The position numbers and the translations under genes were made by a program. The notes below the pieces were generated by a model. That model was not told the origin of the DNA. It did not search any database and worked only from the letters and a program-made list of their open reading frames with translations. A stretch of DNA of 64,000 bases, taken from NCBI RefSeq assembly GCF_042682745.1, contig NZ_JBHUIO010000005.1, positions 496,001 through 560,000 of the forward strand. Direction: 5' to 3'. Each line of letters begins with the position of its first letter. The first letter of the stretch is position 1. Positions 50,696 to 57,829 of the stretch are shown one piece after another. Source of the stretch: Tumebacillus_A lipolyticus (GTDB lineage: Bacteria; Bacillota; Bacilli; Tumebacillales; Tumebacillaceae).

Positions 50696-52088
50696 GCTCT
50701 CCCCTCCCGCTTCGTAACAAATATTTTTTCATCAGGCGCAGCGCCCCCTCCGGGTTGCGCTCTGCGACCAGCCCGAGCGCGGAGAGCACGTAGGAGGCAT
50801 CGATCCACACGTCCGGGTTGAGCGGTGCGAGACAGGTCGGGTTGTCCGCTCGGAAACAGCCAGCGCGGACGATCCGTTCCGGCTGTGCGCTGTGTACCAG
50901 CACTCCGCCGGTGCCGATGACCGTCCTCATCTCCAACAGGTCTTTGCCTGTCTGGGACAAAAATAGCCCCATCGGCGTGTACACGCTCTCGACCTCGCCC
51001 GCATGCCGCTCCATCGCCATCTCCACCGCCGTCATGCCGAGCGCCTCTTCAAACGAGCGATCATCCTCTGTCTTCGCGACAAAGCTGACCTCCGCCTGCA
51101 GCTTTCGACAGCGCTCCTCCACCGAGCCGTCGAACGATTCCAGGTGCTTGCCGATGCGCCTGCTGCCCGCCGTCTCCCACAGGGAGAGCGCACTGACGCG
51201 CATTCCGAGATCGCCTTCGACCGTCCGCTTGGCGTACGGTTCCTGCAGCCCCTTCCAGACCACGCCGGGCTTGGTCGGCTCTCCCGTCCCGATCGAGTGA
51301 ATGTCGGTGGTCGCACCGCCCACGTCGATCACGATCAGCGGCCCGATGCCCGGCTCCAAATCGGTGCCGTCGGCGAGCACCGTCGCCGCCTTGAGCACCG
51401 CCGCCGGAGTCGGCATCAGAATCCCGCCGACCAGCTCCTCCGCTTGGGACAGTCCCTTCGCCTTGACGATCTCCTGCAAAAACACTTCGCGGATCGCCTC
51501 GCGCGCGGGCTCCACCTGCAATTCGTTCAGTCGCGGCATCACGTTGGCGACCGCTTTATAGGAAACGCCTCGCCGCTCGAAGATCTGCTCGATCTCGTCG
51601 CGGGCGTTCTTGTTGCCCGCCACCACGACGGGAAGATCGCCGAGATGTTGGGCGATCAGCGCCGCATTGTGCAAGATGCAGGCTGTGTTGCCACCGTCCG
51701 TCCCACCGGCGAGCAGGAGCAAGTCGGGCTGTGCCGCTCGAATCTCCTCGATGTCCAGCCGGGTCAGCTCATAGGAATAGACGCCGAGCACCCGCGCTCC
51801 GGCTCCGAGCGCTGCTCGCTTGGCCGCTTCTGCCGTCAGCTCGGGCACGAGGCCGATCGCGATCATCTTCAGCCCGCCGGCCGCACTTGAACAGGCGAGC
51901 ATCTCGGTGAACTCCAGCGGACCGGTCTGCTCGATCAGCTTGGCGCGCGCCTTTTCAAATCCGATCAGGATGCCCTGCTCCACCGTCGTCAGGTCTTTGG
52001 CGGTGCCCAAAATCTGATCTGCCTGCAGATCGATGGCGGTCAACTTCGTATACGTGCTGCCAAAATCGATGCACAGTACCGCTTCCAT
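50685..52088 (-). CDS. glmL: Glutamate mutase accessory protein GlmL (MutL)
   Basis: 467 residues, actin-fold ATPase of the MutL/GlmL family. The N-terminal phosphate-1 motif is CIDFGSTYTKLTAIDL. LLLLAGGTDGGNT and VIDVGGATTDIHSIG are the further nucleotide-binding motifs. It is thought to act as a chaperone or reactivase of the cobalamin enzyme, like the diol dehydratase reactivases. It lies between glmS and glmE, with a 3-base gap to glmS. Confidence 0.93.
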   Translation of the reverse strand: MEAVLCIDFGSTYTKLTAIDLQADQILGTAKDLTTVEQGILIGFEKARAKLIEQTGPLEFTEMLACSSAAGGLKMIAIGLVPELTAEAAKRAALGAGARVLGVYSYELTRLDIEEIRAAQPDLLLLAGGTDGGNTACILHNAALIAQHLGDLPVVVAGNKNARDEIEQIFERRGVSYKAVANVMPRLNELQVEPAREAIREVFLQEIVKAKGLSQAEELVGGILMPTPAAVLKAATVLADGTDLEPGIGPLIVIDVGGATTDIHSIGTGEPTKPGVVWKGLQEPYAKRTVEGDLGMRVSALSLWETAGSRRIGKHLESFDGSVEERCRKLQAEVSFVAKTEDDRSFEEALGMTAVEMAMERHAGEVESVYTPMGLFLSQTGKDLLEMRTVIGTGGVLVHSAQPERIVRAGCFRADNPTCLAPLNPDVWIDASYVLSALGLVAERNPEGALRLMKKYLLRSGRGEHGA

Positions 52089-52091
52089 CGC

Positions 52092-52505
52092 TCACACCAC
52101 CAGCCCTAGATCCTCGTGCAGGTTGCGCACTGCGACCTCAAGCGGCACGTCGGGCGAAAAGACGCGGTTGAACCCCATCGCCAGGAACTGTTGCTCCACC
52201 GTAGCGAAATCCTGTTTGCCGACGACCAGATTGCCGCCGACATACAGCACCATCTCTGAAAGCCCCGCTTCTTCACACTTTTCGCGCAGCCCGCGACAGT
52301 CGATCTCCCCATGTCCGTAAAGCGATGACACCAAAATCGCGCGCGCCCCCGTCTCGATCGCCGCCGAGATGAAGTCCTCCTGCGAGGACAGCACTCCGAT
52401 ATTCACAACGTGGAACCCAGCTTCTGTGAACACATGATCCAATATTCGATTCCCAACCGCATGACAATCCGCACCGATCACACCGATCACAATAGTTGCC
52501 TTCAC
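52092..52505 (-). CDS. glmS: Glutamate mutase sigma subunit, cobalamin-binding
   Basis: 137 residues, matching the usual GlmS size. The B12-binding motif DxHxxG is present as GADCHAVGNRIL, with the downstream SSLYGHG and YVGGNLVVGKQ segments of the family. The GTG at 52505 is chosen because GGAGGG lies 6 bases upstream and the protein then begins directly with the beta strand KATIVIGVIG. It is the first gene of the glmS-glmL-glmE operon. Confidence 0.93.
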   Translation of the reverse strand: MKATIVIGVIGADCHAVGNRILDHVFTEAGFHVVNIGVLSSQEDFISAAIETGARAILVSSLYGHGEIDCRGLREKCEEAGLSEMVLYVGGNLVVGKQDFATVEQQFLAMGFNRVFSPDVPLEVAVRNLHEDLGLVV

Positions 52506-52611
52506 TGGAATCCCTCCGCAGTTAATTTCCAACGATTAATCTTATAAATAAAATTTCTCTCAACATGATTAGATTCCTTCTGCGTGTGAAAAATTAACCT
52601 GTTTCTTTGCA

Positions 52612-52666
52612 CAAAAAAACGCGAAGGCGCTCCGCCCCCACTTGAGGGAACAAGATCACCTTCGCG
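52612..52666 (-). terminator. Terminator of the small peptide gene
   Basis: CGCGAAGG (52666-52659) pairs with CCTTCGCG (52627-52620), followed on the minus strand by seven T residues. It separates the peptide transcript from glmS. The 52506-52611 stretch is AT-rich and should hold the glmS promoter. Confidence 0.75.
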
Positions 52667-52699
52667 CATCGATCGCTCATTTACTTCTCTGCCAGACGG

Positions 52700-52849
52700 C
52701 TATCCGATGATCGGCGAGTTGCCGATCGGCCATACGACCTCCGCCTGCAACGTGTGGTTTGCACCAAACGATTGTACCACCACTGTCACCACCATCACCA
52801 TCAGCGCACCACAGATCAGCGCTTTCACCATCGATACATGCTTGCTCAT
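52700..52849 (-). CDS. Short secreted peptide, candidate RRNPP signalling prepeptide
   Basis: 49 residues, too short for common gene finders. The N-terminus MSKHVSMVK is basic, followed by a strongly hydrophobic stretch (ALICGALMVMVVTVVVQSFGA) and a short polar C-terminal part ending in VVWPIGNSPIIG. This three-part layout is that of Phr/NprX/PapR-type prepeptides, whose C-terminal 5-10 residues are exported, trimmed and reimported. AGGAGG lies 8 bases before the ATG. The gene has its own promoter and terminator and is divergent from an HTH-TPR regulator. A plain small membrane peptide remains possible. Confidence 0.75.
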   Translation of the reverse strand: MSKHVSMVKALICGALMVMVVTVVVQSFGANHTLQAEVVWPIGNSPIIG

Positions 52850-52917
52850 CAATCACGCCTCCTACATCAGATAACATTAACGATATACAATTGCAAAAGT
52901 TTATATTTGTTACATAT

Positions 52918-52946
52918 ATGGTAGTCCCATTTTCCTTTCGCGTCAA
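52918..52946 (-). promoter_or_regulatory. Promoter of the small peptide gene
   Basis: On the minus strand TTGACG (52946-52941), a 17-base spacer and TACCAT (52923-52918) give a good -35 and a moderate -10 element. The expected start is near 52911, leaving a leader of about 60 bases. Confidence 0.6.
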
Positions 52947-52956
52947 TAACATTTTC

Positions 52957-52986
52957 GAACATTTTACGTAATGATCAGAAATGTTC
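52957..52986. promoter_or_regulatory. Operator-like inverted repeat between the peptide and regulator genes
   Basis: GAACATTT (52957-52964) and AAATGTTC (52979-52986) are perfect complements, 14 bases apart. The repeat is centred about 60 bases before the expected peptide transcript start, just upstream of its -35 box, where an activator would bind. Confidence 0.6.
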
Positions 52987-53146
52987 AATTAGATCATTCA
53001 GTTTTCGCTTCCGCAAAGTTGTCCATACTTAAATCTATGACTTAATAAGAAGGACGATTGGCACTTGTTCGAATGTGATATACTAACTTAATAGATGGAT
53101 TGTTATTGTTTGTTTTCAAAAGACTTGATATAGGAGTGTATCGGGG

Positions 53147-54487
53147 ATGGCAGGAGTTGGACAGAGGATCAAAGAGTTGCGAAAGGCCGCGAATCTGACT
53201 CAACAGGAGTTGGCTGAAGGGGTCGTCACGCGTAGCTACATCAGCCAGATCGAAAAAGGGTTGATTCAACCCTCGTATGACACCTTGGAAAAACTGTCGA
53301 AGAGACTGAACTGCTCCATCGAAGACTTTTTTAAAGAGCCTGAAAACAAAGCGATGCTGATCACCGAGTGGAAAAAATATGTCCGCTTTGCGGAAGGGCA
53401 TGCAGAATCAGGACAGTACGAGCAAGCGAAAAAGATGCTAGACAACTTGAACACCGCCACCTTGGACGACCTGAACGAGTACGATCTAGGTATTTTGTAC
53501 TGGGTGCGCGGTAAGCTATTCGAACAACAAAATCAATTTGAAGAGGCGATGCCTCACTTTGAGGAAAGCTTGCGCCACCTAAAAGAATATGTCGATTCGA
53601 AAGAGAAAGTCCGCTCGCTCGATTCGCTCGCCTATTGCTATCTGCAGCTGAACCAGAACCAGACAGCGCTGCGAATCCTAAACGATGCGAACGAAGTGAT
53701 CATCCGCTATCACCTCGGCGGTTTGACCAAGACGTCCGTCCTGATCAACACCGGCGTTGCGCATGCGAAGCTCGGCGAGCACCATTCGGCGATCTCGCTG
53801 TTAAAAGAGGCGAGCTACCTCAACCAGTCGATGAATGTGCACTACAAGGCTGGACATATCTACATCACGCTCGGCATCTGCCACATGCGGGTCGGCAAGA
53901 CAGAAGAGGCGGTCACCCATTACCGCCAAGCGATCGACTTCTACGAATATGCGGGCGATGCTGAAAACAGAGCAGGCGCCTTTACCAACCTCGGAATTCT
54001 CTACACCAACACCGCGCAGCCGGAGCTCGCCATCCAAGCACAGAAGACGGCGATCTCCATCTATGAGGAGTTGCGCGCCGTTCATCGCCACACCGCTCCC
54101 ACCGAGGCGATCCGCCTTCACGCAAGGGCGATCAACGCTCGGATCGAGCTCGCTCGCGCTTATTTCCATGCGAACAAGTTCGATCATGTGCTTGAGATCT
54201 GTCAGGATATCGTTCACGAAGAGAGCGAAGTCAGATTTAAGGCGTTTGCCTATCTGTATCTGGGAGAGGTCGACTTCAAACAAGCCCGCTTTCATGAAGC
54301 GCTGTACAATTTCCAAGCATCCCACGACCTGTTCCGCCATGTGAACGACGCGGTGTACGTCCCGCAGATGCAGGAAAAGCTGGCCGACACCTATTTTGAG
54401 CTGAAGCAGTTCGAGCAGGCAGCAACGCTTTACAAGAGCAAAAACGAAGCGACCAGAATTCCCCCCGCTCCGGCGATCACCCCCTGA
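53147..54487 (+). CDS. HTH-TPR transcriptional regulator of the RRNPP (PlcR/NprR) type
   Basis: 446 residues. A Cro/C1-type helix-turn-helix occupies about 5-62 (GQRIKELRKAANLTQQELA, then SRSYISQIEKG-like segment). From about 75 to the end there are eight or nine TPR-like helical repeats, such as NTGVAHAKLGEHHSAISLL and NLGILYTNTAQPELAIQAQ. This is the architecture of peptide-responsive PlcR, NprR and AimR-like regulators. The divergent 49-residue prepeptide gene supports that reading. TAGGAG lies 10 bases before the ATG. A TATACT at about 53080 is a candidate -10 box. Target genes are not known. The adjacent glm/NRPS genes are candidates. Confidence 0.85.
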   Translation: MAGVGQRIKELRKAANLTQQELAEGVVTRSYISQIEKGLIQPSYDTLEKLSKRLNCSIEDFFKEPENKAMLITEWKKYVRFAEGHAESGQYEQAKKMLDNLNTATLDDLNEYDLGILYWVRGKLFEQQNQFEEAMPHFEESLRHLKEYVDSKEKVRSLDSLAYCYLQLNQNQTALRILNDANEVIIRYHLGGLTKTSVLINTGVAHAKLGEHHSAISLLKEASYLNQSMNVHYKAGHIYITLGICHMRVGKTEEAVTHYRQAIDFYEYAGDAENRAGAFTNLGILYTNTAQPELAIQAQKTAISIYEELRAVHRHTAPTEAIRLHARAINARIELARAYFHANKFDHVLEICQDIVHEESEVRFKAFAYLYLGEVDFKQARFHEALYNFQASHDLFRHVNDAVYVPQMQEKLADTYFELKQFEQAATLYKSKNEATRIPPAPAITP

Positions 54488-54495
54488 CGGCAATC

Positions 54496-54527
54496 AAAAA
54501 GGCTCAGCTTGTGAACAGCTGAGCCTT
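54496..54527. terminator. Bidirectional terminator
   Basis: AAGGCTCAGCT pairs with AGCTGAGCCTT around seven bases. The T run is on the minus-strand side, so it mainly ends the acetyltransferase transcript and serves the regulator gene in the other direction. Confidence 0.7.
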
Positions 54528-54542
54528 CGTCATCCTGTATGA

Positions 54543-55217
54543 TCACATCGCGACCAGTGTGATCTCCTCTTGTTCTGCCAGTTGCTCGACCATCTTCAGC
54601 CACGCTTCCGGCTTGTCGGGCAACACCGCATAATAGGTGGTCAAAAACTGTCGGATCAGAGCGGCCGGCAATCGATCCACGCTCGGCTCATAGCTCAAAA
54701 AGCAGAGGTCGAGCCCAGATACAGCCGCACCATCCCCTTCCCAAGACGGGTGAACATAGGGGAAGTCGAGCTTGCGGTAGCCTAAGTGAGCCAGCACTTC
54801 CCGCCGCACATAAGGGTTCATCGACCTAACTCCCCCGAAGGACAGCTCCTCGACCAAATACGGGTTGTAAATTTCGGCAAACATTCCCTTGAGCTGCCGA
54901 TTCTCCTCTTTCACGACCTGTTGCAAATCTTCCCAACGCTTCTGCGCTAAAAACGGCCCGATGCCCTTGCCATCTTCACCGATGATCGTAAAATCGGTCA
55001 TCGCCACCTGCATGTCCGCATAGTAGCGATACTCGGTCGCACCGACCACCACACCGTCTTCGACGGCGACGAACACGCGAATTCCCGGGTCCTTGAGCGG
55101 CTCTGCCCAGAGTGAAAATTCGAGCACTTCTTCCTTCGGGAACACCTTTCCCATCAGCCGATGCATCTGCCCGAACAGCGGGTCTTCGATGCTCGTGATC
55201 CGCACATATTCCATCAT
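54543..55217 (-). CDS. GNAT-fold acetyltransferase-like protein
   Basis: 224 residues. The N-terminal DPLFGQMHRLMGKVFPKEEV and FVAVEDGVVVGATEYRYYAD fit the first half of a GNAT domain. GEDGKGIGPFLAQKRWEDL is a poorly conserved acetyl-CoA loop. I cannot name a substrate. It follows the TetR gene by 11 bases on the same strand, with AGGAGG 7 bases upstream of the ATG, so it may be part of that transcript. Confidence 0.65.
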   Translation of the reverse strand: MMEYVRITSIEDPLFGQMHRLMGKVFPKEEVLEFSLWAEPLKDPGIRVFVAVEDGVVVGATEYRYYADMQVAMTDFTIIGEDGKGIGPFLAQKRWEDLQQVVKEENRQLKGMFAEIYNPYLVEELSFGGVRSMNPYVRREVLAHLGYRKLDFPYVHPSWEGDGAAVSGLDLCFLSYEPSVDRLPAALIRQFLTTYYAVLPDKPEAWLKMVEQLAEQEEITLVAM

Positions 55218-55228
55218 TTCTTGACCTC

Positions 55229-55810
55229 CTATCGAGCAAAACCGCGAATCGCCAAATTGATCAGCGCCTCTGCATCTTCGCTATTCTTTTCCTCCACCAC
55301 TCCGCTCATCGCCGTATGCATATAAGCTTGCATCGTGCCGGTGATGATCAGCGCGGCATCTGTCGCGTTCATCTCCCGAAATTCTCCACGGTCGATCCCT
55401 TGTTGAATCACATCGACGAGGAAGTTGAACAGCACGCCATGCTCCGCTTTCATCTCCTGTTCGAACGATTCGTTCGCCTTGAACTTCAGCATGTGTGCAA
55501 AGTTCAGCTTGTAAAACTTGACCATGCGGGGGAATTCTGTGACTTTGTGGGATGCGAACGCACGAAGTTTGTCGGCGGCAGACTCGTAGGGCGCCATCTG
55601 CTCCTTGATGTGCTTGTGGTAGGAGCTCATCTGGTAGCGCACCACTTCGGCCAGCAAGCTCTCTTTATCTTTAAAATGCAGATATACCGTCCCTTTGGCG
55701 ATGCCTGCATCTTCCGCGATCTCCCCAACTTTCGTCTCGTGAAAACCGTCTCTGCTAAAGCGTTTCGCAGCCGCTTCCAAAATCGCCTGCCGCTTGTCAA
55801 CACTCTTCAT
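55229..55810 (-). CDS. TetR-family transcriptional regulator
   Basis: 193 residues. The N-terminal helix-turn-helix region KRQAILEAAAKRFSRDGFHE and IAKGTVYLHFKDKESL is typical of the FadR/AcrR group. The C-terminal ligand domain is variable. ATG at 55810 with GGAGGG 6 bases upstream. The 22 residues before it in the open frame overlap its promoter and are not translated. It probably represses the MFS transporter encoded immediately upstream on the same strand. Confidence 0.88.
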   Translation of the reverse strand: MKSVDKRQAILEAAAKRFSRDGFHETKVGEIAEDAGIAKGTVYLHFKDKESLLAEVVRYQMSSYHKHIKEQMAPYESAADKLRAFASHKVTEFPRMVKFYKLNFAHMLKFKANESFEQEMKAEHGVLFNFLVDVIQQGIDRGEFREMNATDAALIITGTMQAYMHTAMSGVVEEKNSEDAEALINLAIRGFAR

Positions 55811-55829
55811 GCCAGTCCCTCCGAAAAAG

Positions 55830-55868
55830 AAATAAGCCCTCTTCATTATAGCAGATTCGGGCTTATTT
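55830..55868 (-). promoter_or_regulatory. Inverted repeat around the TetR gene -10 box
   Basis: AAATAAGCCC (55830-55839) and GGGCTTATTT (55859-55868) are perfect complements. Between them, on the minus strand, is TATAAT (55850-55845), 35 bases before the TetR start. It may be the autoregulatory operator, or a terminator for the MFS gene (T-rich sequence follows the stem), or both. Confidence 0.55.
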
Positions 55869-55880
55869 CGATCCAATCGT

Positions 55881-57524
55881 TTATGCTTTTACCACTTCTT
55901 CTGCAGCAGACTCCGAACTCGCCTCCGGACGCTTTTGCTCGCGCGGCGTGATCTTGATCTTACCGGACAGGAGCGCGACGACCAAGCCGGCTGCGCAGAA
56001 CCAGATCGACACTTCGAACACCAGGTGCAGCGAGTCGAGCAGCGAGGTTTTGAGCAGCGGGGTGACCGTCTGTTTGAACATCTCGACCGCCTGCTCAGGC
56101 AACGCCTTGAGGAACTCTGCGTTGAGCAGCGACGAGTAAAGTCCTTGCGGGTTGTTGTGCGCCATGTCGAGCAAAGACGCCCCTTGCGGTCCAAACCCTT
56201 GGAAAACGCCGTCCAACTTGTTGCCGATCACATCGACCGACTTGAAGTTGAAGACCGAGCCGAGCAGCGCGATGCCGACCGTGCCGCCGATCGAGCGGAA
56301 GAAGGCGGTCGCCGAGGTGACGGTCCCGCGCACTTCCGCCGGGAACGTCTCCTGAACGGCAATCCCGAGTGCCGGCATGATCACACCCATGCCAAGACCC
56401 ATCACGACCATGTTCACGCTCGCCTGCAAGCGGGTCGAGTCGAGCCCCAAGGTCAAGCAGAGTCCAAACCCGATCGTCATCAAGCTCAGACCCAGCACCA
56501 TCGTCGGGCGCAGGCCGACTTTGAACAGGAGCCGCGAGCCGAAGATCGAAGCGAGCATCGAGCCGATCATCATCGGCGTCATCACCGAAGATGCTTGCGA
56601 AGGGGTCATGCCGACCACCCCTTGCATAAAGAGCGGGATGAACATCAGCGCGCCAAACATTCCGAGGCTCATCAGGAAGCCGACGATGTTGACGACAGTG
56701 AAGACGCGATGTTTGAACAGATGCAGGGGCAGGATCGGATCTTTGGCGCGAGACTCGACCACGACAAACAGCGCGAGGAAGAGAACTGCTGCCACAAACA
56801 GACCGATGATCATGCCGGAAGACCACTCATACTCTTTGCCGCCGAGCGACAGTGCGAGCAGCAAGGAGACGATCCCGACGATCAGCGTGCCGATGCCCGC
56901 CCAGTCGATCACCGCTTTTTTCTTGATATGCGTCCCTTTCAGCCCTGCCGCAATGACGATCGCAGCCACAATGCCAAAGGGCAAGTTGATGTAGAAAATC
57001 CATTCCCAGCTCAGCCAATCGACGATCCAGCCGCCGAGCTGCGGGCCCAAGATGGAGGACAGGCCGAACACCGCCATGAACAAGCCTTGCATCTTGGCGC
57101 GGCTCTCCCCGGTCGTGATGTCCCCGATGATCGTCATCGCGAGCGGCATCAGCATCCCACCGCCGATGCCTTGAACCCCGCGATAGATCGCGAGCTGCAT
57201 CATCGAGTCGGCCATCCCGCAAAGTGCGGAGCCCAAGATGAAGATGCCCATGCCGACGAGGTACAGCGTTCTGCGGCCAAACAGGTCGGCCAATTTCCCT
57301 GCGACCGGAACGACCGCAGTCGATGTCAACAGATAGGCGATGGTGATCCAGGTCAACAATTCCATATCGCCCAGCTTCCCGATGATCGTCGGCATCGCCG
57401 TGCCTACGACCGTCTGATCGAGCGAAGAAAAAAACAAACCGAGCATCAGGCCGATGATCACCAAAGTCCGCTTGCGGCTTGGCGTCGTCAGGTCTGTCGG
57501 TTCCACTGTCAAAGCGCTTGTCAT
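55881..57524 (-). CDS. MFS drug efflux transporter, DHA2 (EmrB/QacA) family, 14 helices
   Basis: 547 residues. Motif A is GKLADLFGRRTLY. The DHA2 start LMLGLFFSSLDQTVVGTAMPTI includes the conserved aspartate of helix 1. Motif C-like and 14 hydrophobic segments follow. Members export cationic or lipophilic drugs in exchange for protons. The ATG at 57524 is used because GGAGGTGA precedes it by 8 bases. The TTG at 57542 lies upstream of that site. Two palindromic operators overlap its promoter, and the TetR gene follows after 70 bases. Confidence 0.9.
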   Translation of the reverse strand: MTSALTVEPTDLTTPSRKRTLVIIGLMLGLFFSSLDQTVVGTAMPTIIGKLGDMELLTWITIAYLLTSTAVVPVAGKLADLFGRRTLYLVGMGIFILGSALCGMADSMMQLAIYRGVQGIGGGMLMPLAMTIIGDITTGESRAKMQGLFMAVFGLSSILGPQLGGWIVDWLSWEWIFYINLPFGIVAAIVIAAGLKGTHIKKKAVIDWAGIGTLIVGIVSLLLALSLGGKEYEWSSGMIIGLFVAAVLFLALFVVVESRAKDPILPLHLFKHRVFTVVNIVGFLMSLGMFGALMFIPLFMQGVVGMTPSQASSVMTPMMIGSMLASIFGSRLLFKVGLRPTMVLGLSLMTIGFGLCLTLGLDSTRLQASVNMVVMGLGMGVIMPALGIAVQETFPAEVRGTVTSATAFFRSIGGTVGIALLGSVFNFKSVDVIGNKLDGVFQGFGPQGASLLDMAHNNPQGLYSSLLNAEFLKALPEQAVEMFKQTVTPLLKTSLLDSLHLVFEVSIWFCAAGLVVALLSGKIKITPREQKRPEASSESAAEEVVKA

Positions 57525-57559
57525 CGCTTCAGTCACCTCCAATAGATAAGGACAACCTG

Positions 57560-57579
57560 ATGACTGACCCGTCAGTCAT
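57560..57579. promoter_or_regulatory. Operator 1 of the MFS gene
   Basis: Perfect 20-bp palindrome ATGACTGAC-CC-GTCAGTCAT, located just downstream of the expected transcription start. Typical of TetR-type repressor sites. Confidence 0.75.
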
Positions 57580-57589
57580 CATGCCAACA

Positions 57590-57619
57590 AGCATATTATG
57601 ACCCGTGGGTCATTGTCAA
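57590..57619 (-). promoter_or_regulatory. MFS promoter with operator 2 in the spacer
   Basis: On the minus strand TTGACA (57619-57614), an 18-base spacer and TATGCT (57595-57590). The spacer contains the palindrome ATGACCC-AC-GGGTCAT (57613-57598), which shares its half-site with operator 1, centred 36 bases away. Bound repressor would block RNA polymerase. I see nothing further in 57620-57776. Confidence 0.7.
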
Positions 57620-57776
57620 GAGTGAATGCTTTCCTCTGCGCGAGTCGCGATTATGACTCTCTTTGCGGCCCGATCCTGATAAATTTTCACGCAAACGAGG
57701 GACTGCCTGATCTGCCCGACATCGCTTGTTCATTCGACTTTCGCATGGCGCGTCTCCCACTCCGAGCAGGCTCAAA

Positions 57777-57803
57777 GAAAAAAGCACTCCTTTGCGGAGT
57801 GCT
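57777..57803 (-). terminator. Terminator of the calpain-like gene
   Basis: GAGCACTCC and GGAGTGCTT form a short stem, followed on the minus strand by TTTTTCTTTG. It lies 27 bases beyond the stop codon. Confidence 0.8.
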
Positions 57804-57829
57804 CTTGACGATCGACACATGAAGTTAGC

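Noticed and set aside
52677..52988. A 103-residue minus-strand frame over the prepeptide region
   Set aside because: Its start has no ribosome binding site and its sequence is incoherent. The 49-codon frame in another register has a perfect one.
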